A stretch of 64,000 nucleotides of DNA from Paenibacillus borealis (GTDB lineage: Bacteria > Bacillota > Bacilli > Paenibacillales > Paenibacillaceae). The position numbers and the translations under genes were made by a program. Under the pieces are notes generated by a model that was not told the DNA's origin, searched no databases, and saw nothing but the letters and a program-made list of their open reading frames with translations. Below are positions 49,758 through 58,616 of this stretch, piece after piece. The first letter of the stretch is position 1, and the number at the start of each line of letters is the position of its first letter. The stretch is taken from contig NZ_CP009285.1 in assembly GCF_000758665.1 (NCBI RefSeq), forward strand, positions 7,068,001-7,132,000, given 5' to 3'.

Positions 49758-49874
49758 GAACCCCGCTCCAATCTTCCAATCTAAATTTTGTCAGCTGATT
49801 AATTACAAACAATGCTAACATACAAGTTCAATGATGTGAATTACAACTTGATCCAATATTGAAGTCATATAAAG

Positions 49875-49914
49875 TAACATTGATCATTTACTTTTTGCGT
49901 ATTTTCTCTATAAT
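49875..49914 (+). promoter_or_regulatory. Promoter P1, shared type with the ubiD promoter
   Basis: TTTACT (49887-49892) and TATAAT (49909-49914) are 16 bases apart. The upstream block TAACATTGATCATTTACTTT (from 49875) matches the block at 59516 at all but two positions, and -35, spacer length and -10 are the same. This suggests a common regulator for the mpsC-ubiX and ubiD-BMC units. Confidence 0.75.
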
Positions 49915-49967
49915 TAGGGTTAATTTTATGATTACCCGGCATTATCTAACACAGGGAAGTGATATTC

Positions 49968-50318
49968 TTGACGGTCAACCATCTTTTATCCTCTAATGAA
50001 TTCAAGAAGCGCCTCTCCCGCTGCTACAATGAAGTGCACAGGGAACTGTATGGGGTCGGGGTTACGCAGCTGAGAATTGACGCCGCCGGCGAATCAATGA
50101 TCCTCTTCCTCGTGAAGCATCAGCGTGTAACTGCCCTGCGGGCGCTGGAAGAGAACTATCCCGAGCTGAAGCAGTCCGTTGATGCTGCGCTCCATCAGGA
50201 GTTCAAGCGGATCTTCCGGAAGAAGCTGACCGATGAATTGAATTTGCCCGTGACCGGTGTACTCCGTGACTATGACCCGGGCACAGGCTGGGCCAGCACG
50301 ATTATAATCAGTGAATAA
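49968..50318 (+). CDS. DUF2294/MpsC-like small protein
   Basis: This cytoplasmic protein of about 116 residues belongs to the DUF2294 family, as I recall also named MpsC for a sodium-dependent membrane-potential system; I cannot verify that function here. Typical blocks are SRCYNEVHRELYGVGVTQLRI and VDAALHQEFKRIFRKKLTDEL. The TTG at 49968 has AGGGA ten bases upstream; a GTG at 49959 is too close to it. It is the first gene after promoter P1 and is separated from ubiX by a regulated-looking terminator. Confidence 0.8.
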   Translation: MTVNHLLSSNEFKKRLSRCYNEVHRELYGVGVTQLRIDAAGESMILFLVKHQRVTALRALEENYPELKQSVDAALHQEFKRIFRKKLTDELNLPVTGVLRDYDPGTGWASTIIISE

Positions 50319-50373
50319 CAAGTAGAACACGGCGGCATCCGGATTGTATTCTGGGTGCGCTGAATATGCCTAT

Positions 50374-50453
50374 GGCTCGCCCGATTTCTGTTTACAGACT
50401 GAAGGAAGCCGTTGATTAGAGGGGGAGTCTCTCTAGTTCAGCGGCTTTTTTTT
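50374..50453 (+). promoter_or_regulatory. Leader L1: candidate anti-terminator/terminator before ubiX
   Basis: GCCGTTGATTAGAG (50408-50421) pairs with CTCTAGTTCAGCGGC (50431-50445), followed by eight U: a terminator. Upstream, GGCT (50374-50377) can instead pair with AGCC (50407-50410), enclosing the small hairpin TCTG-TTTA-CAGA and consuming the terminator's 5' arm. Positions 50374-50411 match leader L2 (59630-59667) at 33 of 38 bases. The ligand or RNA-binding protein is unknown, and the element matches no riboswitch I know. Confidence 0.65.
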
Positions 50454-50510
50454 GTTGCAGGCGGGACTTAAATTGTCAGACAAATACTGCATTTCAAAGG
50501 AGCTTCCGCC

Positions 50511-51065
50511 ATGAAAATTATCGTCGGCATTACCGGAGCAAGCGGCTCTATTTACGCCTATTCCCTGATCCGCAGCCTGCATCAGCTTGGAATCGAAACT
50601 TATGTAATTGCCACCGGCGCCGGAGAGAATGTGATGAAATACGAGTGCGGTGCTGATATGCAGGAGCTGGCCGGATACGCCACCGTGCTGTCCAATACGG
50701 ATCTGTTCGCACCCGTGGCCAGCGGATCCTTCAAGACAGACGGGATGGTCATTATCCCCTGTTCAATGAATACGCTGGGAGCTATCGCTAACGGCATGGG
50801 GGACACCCTGCTTAGCCGGGCAGCCAGCGTGGTGCTCAAGGAGAAGCGGCGGCTGATTATCGTTCCGCGCGAAACCCCGCTCCATCTGATCCATCTGGAG
50901 AATATGCTGCGGATTGCCCGTGCGGGGGCGGATATCATGCCCGCTTCGCCGGGCTTTTACAACCATCCGACCGAGATCTGGGAGCTGGTGAACTTCATGA
51001 ATGCCCGCGTCCTTGACGCGCTGGGGATTGACCATCAGCTGATGAAGCGCTGGGGGGAAGCTTAG
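50511..51065 (+). CDS. ubiX: UbiX-family flavin prenyltransferase
   Basis: UbiX joins a dimethylallyl group to FMN to make prenyl-FMN, the cofactor of UbiD decarboxylases. The 184-residue protein has the flavin-binding start IIVGITGASGSIYA, the VIIPCSMNTLGAIANG motif and the late RETPLHLIHLENM and PASPGFY motifs, all standard. The start follows AAAGGAG. It is the last gene of a two-gene unit ending at a strong terminator. The matching ubiD is 8.7 kb downstream with the same promoter and leader type, so this UbiX most likely serves it. Confidence 0.94.
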   Translation: MKIIVGITGASGSIYAYSLIRSLHQLGIETYVIATGAGENVMKYECGADMQELAGYATVLSNTDLFAPVASGSFKTDGMVIIPCSMNTLGAIANGMGDTLLSRAASVVLKEKRRLIIVPRETPLHLIHLENMLRIARAGADIMPASPGFYNHPTEIWELVNFMNARVLDALGIDHQLMKRWGEA

Positions 51066-51090
51066 GAGGGCTGTGCCGGCCTTCTACCGA

Positions 51091-51138
51091 AACAGGGAAG
51101 CCCGCAGCCTGTGTGGCATGGCTGCGGGCTTCCCTGTT
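51091..51138. terminator. Bidirectional terminator between ubiX and the nucleoside operon
   Basis: Perfect 19-base arms (51091-51109 and 51120-51138) enclose a 10-base loop, with a CTTTT tail on the plus strand. It ends ubiX and probably also the convergent ADP-ribosylglycohydrolase gene. Confidence 0.88.
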
Positions 51139-51169
51139 CTTTTAAGATAAATAATGTATGAAAGCCAGG

Positions 51170-52567
51170 CTAATCCTGCTCCCCCAGCTCCGCACGGATC
51201 TTCAGGAACACCTGATAGCTCCGTTCGGCAACGTCCGAAATCGCAATCGGGTGGAAACCTGGCAGATCCGCGTACAGCAGATCATTCAGCGGTGCGGTCC
51301 AGCTGGCGGGAAGCCGGGCTGCGCCCAGCTTCGCTCCCATAATGGAGCCGACTGTGGCACCGTTGCAGTCTGTATCCATCCCGGCAGAGACAGAGGTAAC
51401 CACGGCTTTCTCAAAGTCATTGCCGCCGTATATAAGCGAAGCTGCGACGATAGCGGCGTTGTTATTGGTATGCACCGGGTCATAATGGCTGAACCGGTCC
51501 CATAGCCTGCTGACAAGCTCCCGCTCGCTGCCCGCTTCCTGTGCAATAGCTATTCCGGTCCGCACATCCCCGGCCAGTCTGCTCGTCTGCGGAATTTCGC
51601 TGAGCCCAATCTCCACAATCCGCTCGTTATCAAGGCCCGCGAACGCAGCAGAGATCATCGCAGCATTGAACATTTCGCCGTAGATCCCGTTCTTCACATG
51701 GGAGAAGGAGGCATCCCGCCAGCCCAGCTCTGCCGCAAGCTCGGGGTTCCCGGCCGCTCCATAGGCCAAGGCGTCCGCACGGATGGCCGCCCCAATCCAT
51801 TCCCGGTACGGATTCAGATGCATGCGCACCCGCTCCTGCCGCAGCAGCCAATCCTCCGGCTTCTCACCGTGCAGATGGGAGGTTTCGCCGGCAAAGTTCA
51901 TATAGGCCTGTGTTTCTGCTGTACATACCTGGCTGTAGGTCAGATGCCCGTGCCACAGCTTGCCGATATCCCAGGAATCCCAGTCCAGCCCTTTCTGCTC
52001 CAGCAGCATCAGACCGAGGACCGTATAACGGATATCGTCGTCACTCTCCATGTAGCTGATCTTCTCCCGGGTACTGGTGAATGACCAGTCGCTTAATCCC
52101 AGACCGTATTCCGCCCGGGCCGTAGAATACTCAGGTGTATACCCTGTAATCGGCCAGGCATCCGCGCCGCGGAACCACAATTCAATGTTCTCCCAGCCGG
52201 TACGGCCGTCCTTCCCGTACAGATAATCCCAGTATTCCAGCGGCTTGCCCAGCGCACAGCCTACACTCCGGCCAAGCCACGCTCCATAGAACCTGTCCCT
52301 CCACTCTTCCGGCGTCCAATTCACCACAAGCTTACGCGGACCTCCGGGGCGCAGCCGTCTGATCGACGCCAGATCCGAGGGCTCCTCGTAAGGAAAGTCA
52401 GCGGCCACGGGAAGCTCCATCAGCTCCCGGTACACCTCCATGAGCTTGCCCTCATCACTGCCGGCAGCAGCCAGCTTCTCTGCCAGACGGCCAGGCTGGC
52501 AGCCTTCCTCTATCCGCTGCTGCAGCTCCAGCCGCACCGTCTCCTGCAGACGTTCCCAGCCTGCCAT
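51170..52567 (-). CDS. ADP-ribosylglycohydrolase-family protein
   Basis: This cytoplasmic protein of 465 residues has an N-terminal extension of about 100 residues before the DraG-like domain (RFYGAWLGRSVGCALGKPLE). The two-metal site is represented by ESDDDIRYTVLG and GMDTDCNGATVGSIMGAKLG. Family members remove ADP-ribose from proteins or hydrolyse related N- or O-glycosidic bonds. It is the last gene of the nucleoside import operon, three bases after the nucleoside hydrolase, so it may act on a small imported ribosyl compound rather than on modified protein. That is inference. Confidence 0.9.
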   Translation of the reverse strand: MAGWERLQETVRLELQQRIEEGCQPGRLAEKLAAAGSDEGKLMEVYRELMELPVAADFPYEEPSDLASIRRLRPGGPRKLVVNWTPEEWRDRFYGAWLGRSVGCALGKPLEYWDYLYGKDGRTGWENIELWFRGADAWPITGYTPEYSTARAEYGLGLSDWSFTSTREKISYMESDDDIRYTVLGLMLLEQKGLDWDSWDIGKLWHGHLTYSQVCTAETQAYMNFAGETSHLHGEKPEDWLLRQERVRMHLNPYREWIGAAIRADALAYGAAGNPELAAELGWRDASFSHVKNGIYGEMFNAAMISAAFAGLDNERIVEIGLSEIPQTSRLAGDVRTGIAIAQEAGSERELVSRLWDRFSHYDPVHTNNNAAIVAASLIYGGNDFEKAVVTSVSAGMDTDCNGATVGSIMGAKLGAARLPASWTAPLNDLLYADLPGFHPIAISDVAERSYQVFLKIRAELGEQD

Positions 52568-52570
52568 CCG

Positions 52571-53527
52571 CTACAATTCTCCCGCCGCAGGCTGAGGCCT
52601 GCGGTCTAACCGCTCCAGTGAATCAAACAGCAGCTTAATAAAGGCTTCACGGTCTACGCCAAGCAGAACTTCCGTATTGGCAGGCTTCTCCGGCTTCTTG
52701 CGCCGGTCGGCAACAGTCATGCCCCGGGTTAGCTTGCCTTCGGTTTCCACTGTTACATGCAGATGCTCCGATTCGAAGAGCTCCGGATGCAGCAGCCAGG
52801 CAATCGCGCACGGGTCATGCAGCGCATTGCCGATATAACCCATCTTTTTGCCGTAGATCGAATAGAAATCCAGCAGCTCTCCGACCATTACGGATACGGG
52901 TCCCCGTGTTTTCAGTTCCTGAATCTCCTCTTCAAAAATCGCCGCCTTATCCGTTACATCCAGTCCGCTCATTACAATGGGAATCCCGGATTCAAAGACA
53001 ATCCGCGCTGCCTCCGGGTCGACATATATATTAAACTCCGCCGTCCGGGTCACATTTCCATAGGCGAGCCCGCCGCCCATCAGGGAGATCTTCTCGATCC
53101 TGTCCTTCACTTCCGGATAAGCGGTAATCAGCAAGGCGATATTCGTTAGCGGAGCTGTAGGCACCAGGGTAATCTTCTCTTTGGATGCGCGGATAATCTC
53201 CAGCATGAATTCTACTGCCCCCTGCTCCACCGGCTTGAAGCGGCTGGCCGGAAGCGCGGGGCCGTCCATGCCGGACTCCCCATGTGCTGCTTCTCCGGTT
53301 ACCAGCTTGCCAAGCAGCGGAGCCGCCGCTCCCTTGGCTACGGGAATATCGGCATTTACAAAGCTAAGCACCTTGAGTGCATTATCGGTGATTTTATCAA
53401 GAACCTGGTTGCCGCCAACCGTAGTAATGCCCCGGATTTCTAATTGCTCCGGATGAGCCAGTGCAAGCAGAATGGCAATCGCGTCATCATGCCCCGGATC
53501 GCAGTCGATTATGATAGGTGTTGGCAT
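52571..53527 (-). CDS. Inosine/uridine-preferring-type nucleoside hydrolase
   Basis: This 318-residue enzyme splits the N-glycosidic bond of ribonucleosides to base and ribose. The calcium-binding signature PIIIDCDPGHDDAIAILLAL is at the N-terminus, and GGNQVLDKITDNA, LVPTAPLTNIALL and the late HDPCAIAWLL motif complete the active site. Base preference cannot be told by eye. It is fifth in the operon after the importer genes, so it acts on the imported nucleosides. Confidence 0.94.
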   Translation of the reverse strand: MPTPIIIDCDPGHDDAIAILLALAHPEQLEIRGITTVGGNQVLDKITDNALKVLSFVNADIPVAKGAAAPLLGKLVTGEAAHGESGMDGPALPASRFKPVEQGAVEFMLEIIRASKEKITLVPTAPLTNIALLITAYPEVKDRIEKISLMGGGLAYGNVTRTAEFNIYVDPEAARIVFESGIPIVMSGLDVTDKAAIFEEEIQELKTRGPVSVMVGELLDFYSIYGKKMGYIGNALHDPCAIAWLLHPELFESEHLHVTVETEGKLTRGMTVADRRKKPEKPANTEVLLGVDREAFIKLLFDSLERLDRRPQPAAGEL

Positions 53528-53627
53528 CGTTGTCGCTCCCTTGTATGTTTAATATTGAAAAGCCGAAGGTAGCCTTACGCTTCTTTTTGCTTTTCGCTAA
53601 TTTCTTTAGTGCTTCTTATAGAGCTAT

Positions 53628-54563
53628 CTATTTGACAGTCGTCTTAAGCTTCTTGTTCTTCTTCCTTGTCTCCGAGACCGCGTATATAATCAGCCCCACT
53701 ACCGTCGCCACGTAAGGAAGCGTAGCGATCAGCTCCGCCGGAATCTTCAGCACCTGCAGGGCATTGGAGAGCGCATCGGCCGCGCCGAACAACAGGGAAG
53801 TCAGCGCTGTTCCTACGGTTGTGCTCCGCCCCATCGATTCTGCAGCAATCGCAATCCAGCCCCGGCCGGCCACCATATCCCGGGTGAACAGCGACAAATA
53901 GCCCATCGACATATACGCTCCGCCCAGACTGGCAAAGAAGCCGCTGAGCAGCAGCGCCGTGTACTGGATCCGGACCACGCTGACTCCAACCGATTGGGCA
54001 GCATGCGGATTCTCGCCTACCGAGCGGATACGTAGCCCCAGCGGGGTGCGGTTCAGCAGATAATAGACCACAAGCACAGACAGAATCGAGAAATAAGTCA
54101 GAATGTGATGCCCCGACAGAATCGGACCCAGCACCGGAATATCCTTCAGCAGCGGAATCTGCACACTCGGCAGTACTTTGCTCGCCAGGGAGGTCGATGA
54201 ACCCTTGTCCCCGCTGAGCAGATACAGAATAAACACCGTTCCGCCTGAAGCGAACATATTAATCGCCACACCGCCGAGAATGATATGCGTCTTGAATTTC
54301 AAGGTGAAAAAAGCCAAAATCCCGGCAATCAGCGTTCCCGACAATACCGCACCCAGCAGCCCGACCCAGGCGCTATGCGTATAGGCGCTGACAATAACAC
54401 CGGCCAGAGCCGAGACCAGCATAATCCCTTCCATCCCGATGTTGATGATTCCGGCACGGTTCGAGATGAGCGCTCCCAGTGCAGCGAACAGGATAGGCGT
54501 TGTCACACGCAGTACAGAGAAGGCAAAATCCGTCGTCAGAATGACATCCAGCAGACTGTTCAT
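53628..54563 (-). CDS. BMP-type nucleoside ABC importer permease (YufQ-like)
   Basis: This 311-residue BPD_transp_2 permease has family motifs ALISNRAGIINIGMEGIMLV, VGENPHAAQSVGV and GGAYMSMGYLSLFTRDMVAGRGWIAIAAE. It overlaps the upstream permease by four bases. The family imports purine or pyrimidine nucleosides. Confidence 0.93.
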   Translation of the reverse strand: MNSLLDVILTTDFAFSVLRVTTPILFAALGALISNRAGIINIGMEGIMLVSALAGVIVSAYTHSAWVGLLGAVLSGTLIAGILAFFTLKFKTHIILGGVAINMFASGGTVFILYLLSGDKGSSTSLASKVLPSVQIPLLKDIPVLGPILSGHHILTYFSILSVLVVYYLLNRTPLGLRIRSVGENPHAAQSVGVSVVRIQYTALLLSGFFASLGGAYMSMGYLSLFTRDMVAGRGWIAIAAESMGRSTTVGTALTSLLFGAADALSNALQVLKIPAELIATLPYVATVVGLIIYAVSETRKKNKKLKTTVK

Positions 54564-55606
54564 GCTTCCTTCGCCTCCTTCAGCAGCATGCGGTTCTTCC
54601 AGAACTTGAGGAACTGCTCAGCCGAAATCAGCAGGATGATCACAGCCTGAATGATCGAGATCATCTCGGACGGTACGTCGGACAGCCGCGCCATCAGATC
54701 GGCTCCAATGCGGATATAGGCCAGGAAGAGCGCAGAGACAATGACAGAAAGCGGATTGTTCTTGGCCAGCATCGCCACCAGGGCACCATCCAGGCCGTAG
54801 CCCGGCAAAGACGTCCACTGAAAGCGGCTGTACATCCCGAGCACTTCCACCGAGCCGCCCATCCCGGCAATAAACCCGGCGATCAGATGCACGAGAATGA
54901 TAACCTTGGCGGTCTTCATGCCCGAGTAACGGGCAAATTCCCGGTTGACGCCTGTCATCCGCAGCTCATAGCCCCACTTGGTCCGGTAGAGGAACAGATG
55001 GGCCAGTACGATCAGCACCAATACAATAATAAGTCCGGTATGAATCCGTGTGCCTGCAAAAAGCTTGCTCAGCTGCGCAGTTTTCTCGAATTTAAACGAA
55101 ACGTTGGCGAAGGCCTTGGCATCCCGCAGATGATAGTTCAGCAGGTATAGCCCCACCCCGAACAGGATGTTATTGAACATCAGCGAAGTTACCAATTCAT
55201 TGGCATTCCACTTCGCTTTGAGAATTCCGGGAATGGCTGACAGCAGCGCCCCTGTGAGAGAGCCTGCCAATATCGCCACCAGCGGATGCAGCCAGCTGTT
55301 CAGGCTGAGATGAATCGCCAGTACAGAGGCCACGACACCGGAGAAATAAAAGATCCCCTCCGCACCCAGGTTGAACATATTGGCCCGGAACAGCAGCGAG
55401 ACGGCAAGGCCGGTGAACATCAGCGGAATGGCCATCTCAATGACATTGCCGATATGCCCCTTGGTGGAGAACGGCTCCAGCAGGAAAATGCCAATCGTCT
55501 TGAGCGGCTGGTCACTGACCAGCGAGATGATCAGGAATGCGATAATCAGCGCAATGACAATAACCGCTGCCGTCCGGACCGCCTCAAAATATTTTACTCT
55601 AAACAT
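54560..55606 (-). CDS. BMP-type nucleoside ABC importer permease (YufP-like)
   Basis: This 348-residue partner permease has MFTGLAVSLLFRANMFNLGAEGIFYFSGV and the RMTGVNREFARYSGMKTAKV loop typical of YufP. It overlaps the ATPase gene upstream by eight bases and the second permease gene downstream by four, so translation is coupled. Confidence 0.93.
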   Translation of the reverse strand: MFRVKYFEAVRTAAVIVIALIIAFLIISLVSDQPLKTIGIFLLEPFSTKGHIGNVIEMAIPLMFTGLAVSLLFRANMFNLGAEGIFYFSGVVASVLAIHLSLNSWLHPLVAILAGSLTGALLSAIPGILKAKWNANELVTSLMFNNILFGVGLYLLNYHLRDAKAFANVSFKFEKTAQLSKLFAGTRIHTGLIIVLVLIVLAHLFLYRTKWGYELRMTGVNREFARYSGMKTAKVIILVHLIAGFIAGMGGSVEVLGMYSRFQWTSLPGYGLDGALVAMLAKNNPLSVIVSALFLAYIRIGADLMARLSDVPSEMISIIQAVIILLISAEQFLKFWKNRMLLKEAKEA

Positions 55607-57161
55607 GATTTAAGGCCCTCCCGGTCTGCTCTTTGTCCTGCCGGTTAATTCCCAGCATATAGAGTCCCAGCTCTTCCTCGCTCACGGCAGAAGGATTATC
55701 GAAATACGCAACGATCTGCCCCTCGTACATCACAAGAAGACTGTCGCTCAGCTCCAGAATTTCATTCAGATCTGCCGATACCAGAACTATGGCGCATTTG
55801 CCCGAGCGCAGCTCCAGCAGCTTCTGATGAATGAATTGCGCGGCCCCGATATCCACGCCCCGGGTTGGCTGCTCGGCGATCAGCAGCTGCGGATTCGTGG
55901 AGCACTCCCTTGCAACGACCACCTTCTGCATATTGCCGCCGGACAGCATGCCGACCGGCTGCCGGGTGCCGGAACAGCGCACTTTGAATTCTTCTACCAG
56001 CGATGACGCCAGAGCAGCAATTCTAGAGCTGTGGAGAAAAGGCCCCTTATTCATGTCCTTCGAACGGTACCGCGTAGAGATCAGGTTGTCGGCAATGCTG
56101 GCGTCTCCGGCGGAGCCCTGCCGCATCCGGTCCTCCGGGATATAAGACACGCCCAGGCTGCGGATGCCCAGAATATCCAGCCCGCGGATATCCGTCCCTT
56201 GTACACTTACCGCCCCACTGCCGGAGACGCCGCGCAGACCGCCGGTCAGCGCTTCAATCAGCTGCGTCTGCCCGTTTCCTTCGACGCCGGCGATGCCGAC
56301 AATCTGGCCTTCGCGGACCGAGAAGCTTATCTCCGCAAGGAGTGCTTTGCCCTGGCTGTCCGAAATAGCCAGCTGCTCAACCCTAAGCACCGGCTTGCCG
56401 TGCGGAATGCTGTCCTTGTCGTACTTCAGCACGACATCGCGGCCGACCATCAGCCGTGAAATTTCCTGCTCCGTCACTTCGCGGGTCTGGAAGACCCCTT
56501 CGCTCCTGCCTCCGCGCATAATGGTAATCCGGTCACAGATCGCTTTAACTTCCTTCAGCTTGTGCGAGATAAATACGATGGTGTGCCCCTGCTCCTTAAG
56601 CTGCTGCAGCTCATGGAACAGCTCCTCTGTTTCCTGCGGAGTCAGCACGGCGGTCGGCTCGTCGAGGATGAGGATTTTGGCCCCGCGAACCAGAGCCTTC
56701 AGAATTTCCACCTTCTGCTTCATGCCGACCGACAGATCCTCCACCTTAGCCCTGGCGTTTACCGAGAGGTTATATTTGCGCGCTGTCTCCTCCGTCAGAC
56801 GCACCGCTTCGCCAGCATCGAAGCCCACACCTTTTCGCGGCTCCATGCCCAGCACCATATTTTCGGCCACAGTAAAAGAAGGCACCAGCATGAAATGCTG
56901 ATGAACCATGCCGATGCCGCGGTCAATTGCGTCCTGCGGGGACTGCAGCTTCACTTGTTCTCCCCGGATATAGACCGCGCCTTCACTCGGCTCCTCCATC
57001 CCAAACATGATCTTCATCAGAGTCGATTTACCGGCTCCATTCTCTCCCGCAACCGCATGGATTTCGCCCTCCCGCAGGGAGAATTCGACGTCCTTATTGG
57101 CAACAACGCCGTTCGGGTATACTTTGGTGATTCCCCGCATTTCCAGCAGAGCATTTGCCAT
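55599..57161 (-). CDS. BMP-type nucleoside ABC importer ATPase (YufO-like)
   Basis: This double ATPase of 520 residues has a first half with GENGAGKST, signature LSVGMKQKVEILKAL and ILDEPTAVLTPQE. The second half has the degenerate Walker A GVEGNGQTQ, signature LSGGNMQKVVVARE and IAEQPTRGVD. It drives the YufPQ-like permeases. It is preceded by a hairpin that follows the binding-protein gene. Confidence 0.94.
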   Translation of the reverse strand: MANALLEMRGITKVYPNGVVANKDVEFSLREGEIHAVAGENGAGKSTLMKIMFGMEEPSEGAVYIRGEQVKLQSPQDAIDRGIGMVHQHFMLVPSFTVAENMVLGMEPRKGVGFDAGEAVRLTEETARKYNLSVNARAKVEDLSVGMKQKVEILKALVRGAKILILDEPTAVLTPQETEELFHELQQLKEQGHTIVFISHKLKEVKAICDRITIMRGGRSEGVFQTREVTEQEISRLMVGRDVVLKYDKDSIPHGKPVLRVEQLAISDSQGKALLAEISFSVREGQIVGIAGVEGNGQTQLIEALTGGLRGVSGSGAVSVQGTDIRGLDILGIRSLGVSYIPEDRMRQGSAGDASIADNLISTRYRSKDMNKGPFLHSSRIAALASSLVEEFKVRCSGTRQPVGMLSGGNMQKVVVARECSTNPQLLIAEQPTRGVDIGAAQFIHQKLLELRSGKCAIVLVSADLNEILELSDSLLVMYEGQIVAYFDNPSAVSEEELGLYMLGINRQDKEQTGRALNHV

Positions 57162-57203
57162 GGGTCATCAACGCCTTTCAACTTAGGTGGTCTGCAAAAA
57201 TAG

Positions 57204-57242
57204 GCAGCTGGAGCTCTCCCTAAGAGAAGAGCCTCCAACTGC
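57204..57242 (-). other. Intercistronic hairpin after the nucleoside-binding protein gene
   Basis: Arms 57204-57217 and 57228-57242 form a stem of about 14 pairs with one bulge and no U tract. It is placed like the hairpins at 7131 and 42880, in a position suited to raising binding-protein mRNA over ATPase and permease mRNA. Confidence 0.6.
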
Positions 57243-57293
57243 GGAGCTGCATAAGCCAATATCATTGTATAAAGCTATCTTTAATAGATGGTC

Positions 57294-58430
57294 TTAAGGT
57301 TTCACGGCATTGCGGATCGCTTCAACTTCAGCGGTTTCCATACCCATCGCATTGTCGACGGTAATTTCCTTATTGATCAGCTTCTGCTTCACTTCTTCCA
57401 CCTTGGCCTGGAGATCCGCCGGGAATACCTCTTTGTAGATATCATTCTCAGCAATGCCTACGCCGTCTTCAACGAAGCCGAGTACATCGCGTTTGCCCAT
57501 CTCAAGCGTCCCGTCCTGCAGTTTTTTCACTGCGCCGAGAATGGCCGTGTCGATCTTTTTAATCGCGGAAGTGATAATCAGGTTTGCTTTTTCACTATCC
57601 GTATCTTTCAGCAGCAGCGCCTGGTCCGAATCGACACCGATAGCATACTTTGTCTTTTCCTTAGCTGCATCAAAGATTCCCAGTCCCGTACCACCGGCTA
57701 CATTGAAAATAATATCCACCCCGGAGTTGTACTGGATCAGCGACAATTCCTTGCCTTTGGCAGGGTTAACGAAATCTCCGGCATAGGATACCGCTACCTT
57801 CACATCCGGATCAACATACTGTGCACCCTGGATGTAGCCCACCAGAAAAGCATTAATGCCCGGGATATCCATCCCGCCCAGGAACCCGATCACATTCTCC
57901 GGGTTGGCATTCGGCATATCAGACTGTGTCGCAAGTGCGGCTGCTGCTCCTGCCAGGAAAGAGACCTCATTGGTCGAATACGACATGTTGTACATATTTT
58001 CGGGCGCTTCATCGATATCGGTATCGTAATTGATGAATTTTTTATCCGGATTCGCCTCAGCCGTTGCATTGAACATTTCCGTAATTTCCGAGCCGCCCGA
58101 GATGACAACATCCCAATCTTCAGCAGCAATATCATTAAAGGTAGGTTCCCATTTCGTCTTGTCTGCGCCCATTTCAACCACTTTCGTTTCGGCGCCGAGC
58201 TCGTCCTTCACTTTTTGCAGGCCGCTGTTCGCCGCATCAAAAAACGACTTGTCGCCCAGCGTTCCCGGAATAAGCAGCACAACCTTGAGCTTGTCCCCTG
58301 CAGCAGCCTCTCCGCCTTCAGCATTTGTTCCTGAGTTGACCGCATTCCCATTGCCGGACGTGTTGTTTCCGCATGCAGTGACCAGTACCATAACCGCCAT
58401 CAGCAATAAAGCGAGCATCTTCTTTTTCAT
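57294..58430 (-). CDS. BMP-family nucleoside-binding lipoprotein (YufN-like)
   Basis: This 378-residue lipoprotein has lipobox LVTAC near residue 20, an Asn/Gly-rich tether, and the BMP fold beginning LKVVLLIPGTLGDKSFFDAANSGL. It continues with INYDTDIDEAPENMYNMSYSTNEVSFLAGAAAAL and GFLGGMDIPGINAF. This is the receptor of the importer operon and its first gene. Purine nucleosides are the common ligand. A likely PurR operator lies about 190 bases upstream. Confidence 0.93.
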   Translation of the reverse strand: MKKKMLALLLMAVMVLVTACGNNTSGNGNAVNSGTNAEGGEAAAGDKLKVVLLIPGTLGDKSFFDAANSGLQKVKDELGAETKVVEMGADKTKWEPTFNDIAAEDWDVVISGGSEITEMFNATAEANPDKKFINYDTDIDEAPENMYNMSYSTNEVSFLAGAAAALATQSDMPNANPENVIGFLGGMDIPGINAFLVGYIQGAQYVDPDVKVAVSYAGDFVNPAKGKELSLIQYNSGVDIIFNVAGGTGLGIFDAAKEKTKYAIGVDSDQALLLKDTDSEKANLIITSAIKKIDTAILGAVKKLQDGTLEMGKRDVLGFVEDGVGIAENDIYKEVFPADLQAKVEEVKQKLINKEITVDNAMGMETAEVEAIRNAVKP

Positions 58431-58616
58431 TTTCTAAGTTCACACCCCTGTTTTGTAATAGATCAACGCTGATAAAATAGCATAAAGTTCCAATTACACG
58501 TTTTGTCTAACGGGTAGCATCGGGCAGCATGAATAAAAGTCGGTTGAAATTCTGAAAACAAGCAATTTACCTTGAAAACCAAACATTTCATGTTACATTT
58601 CTCGAAAAAACCGCAT

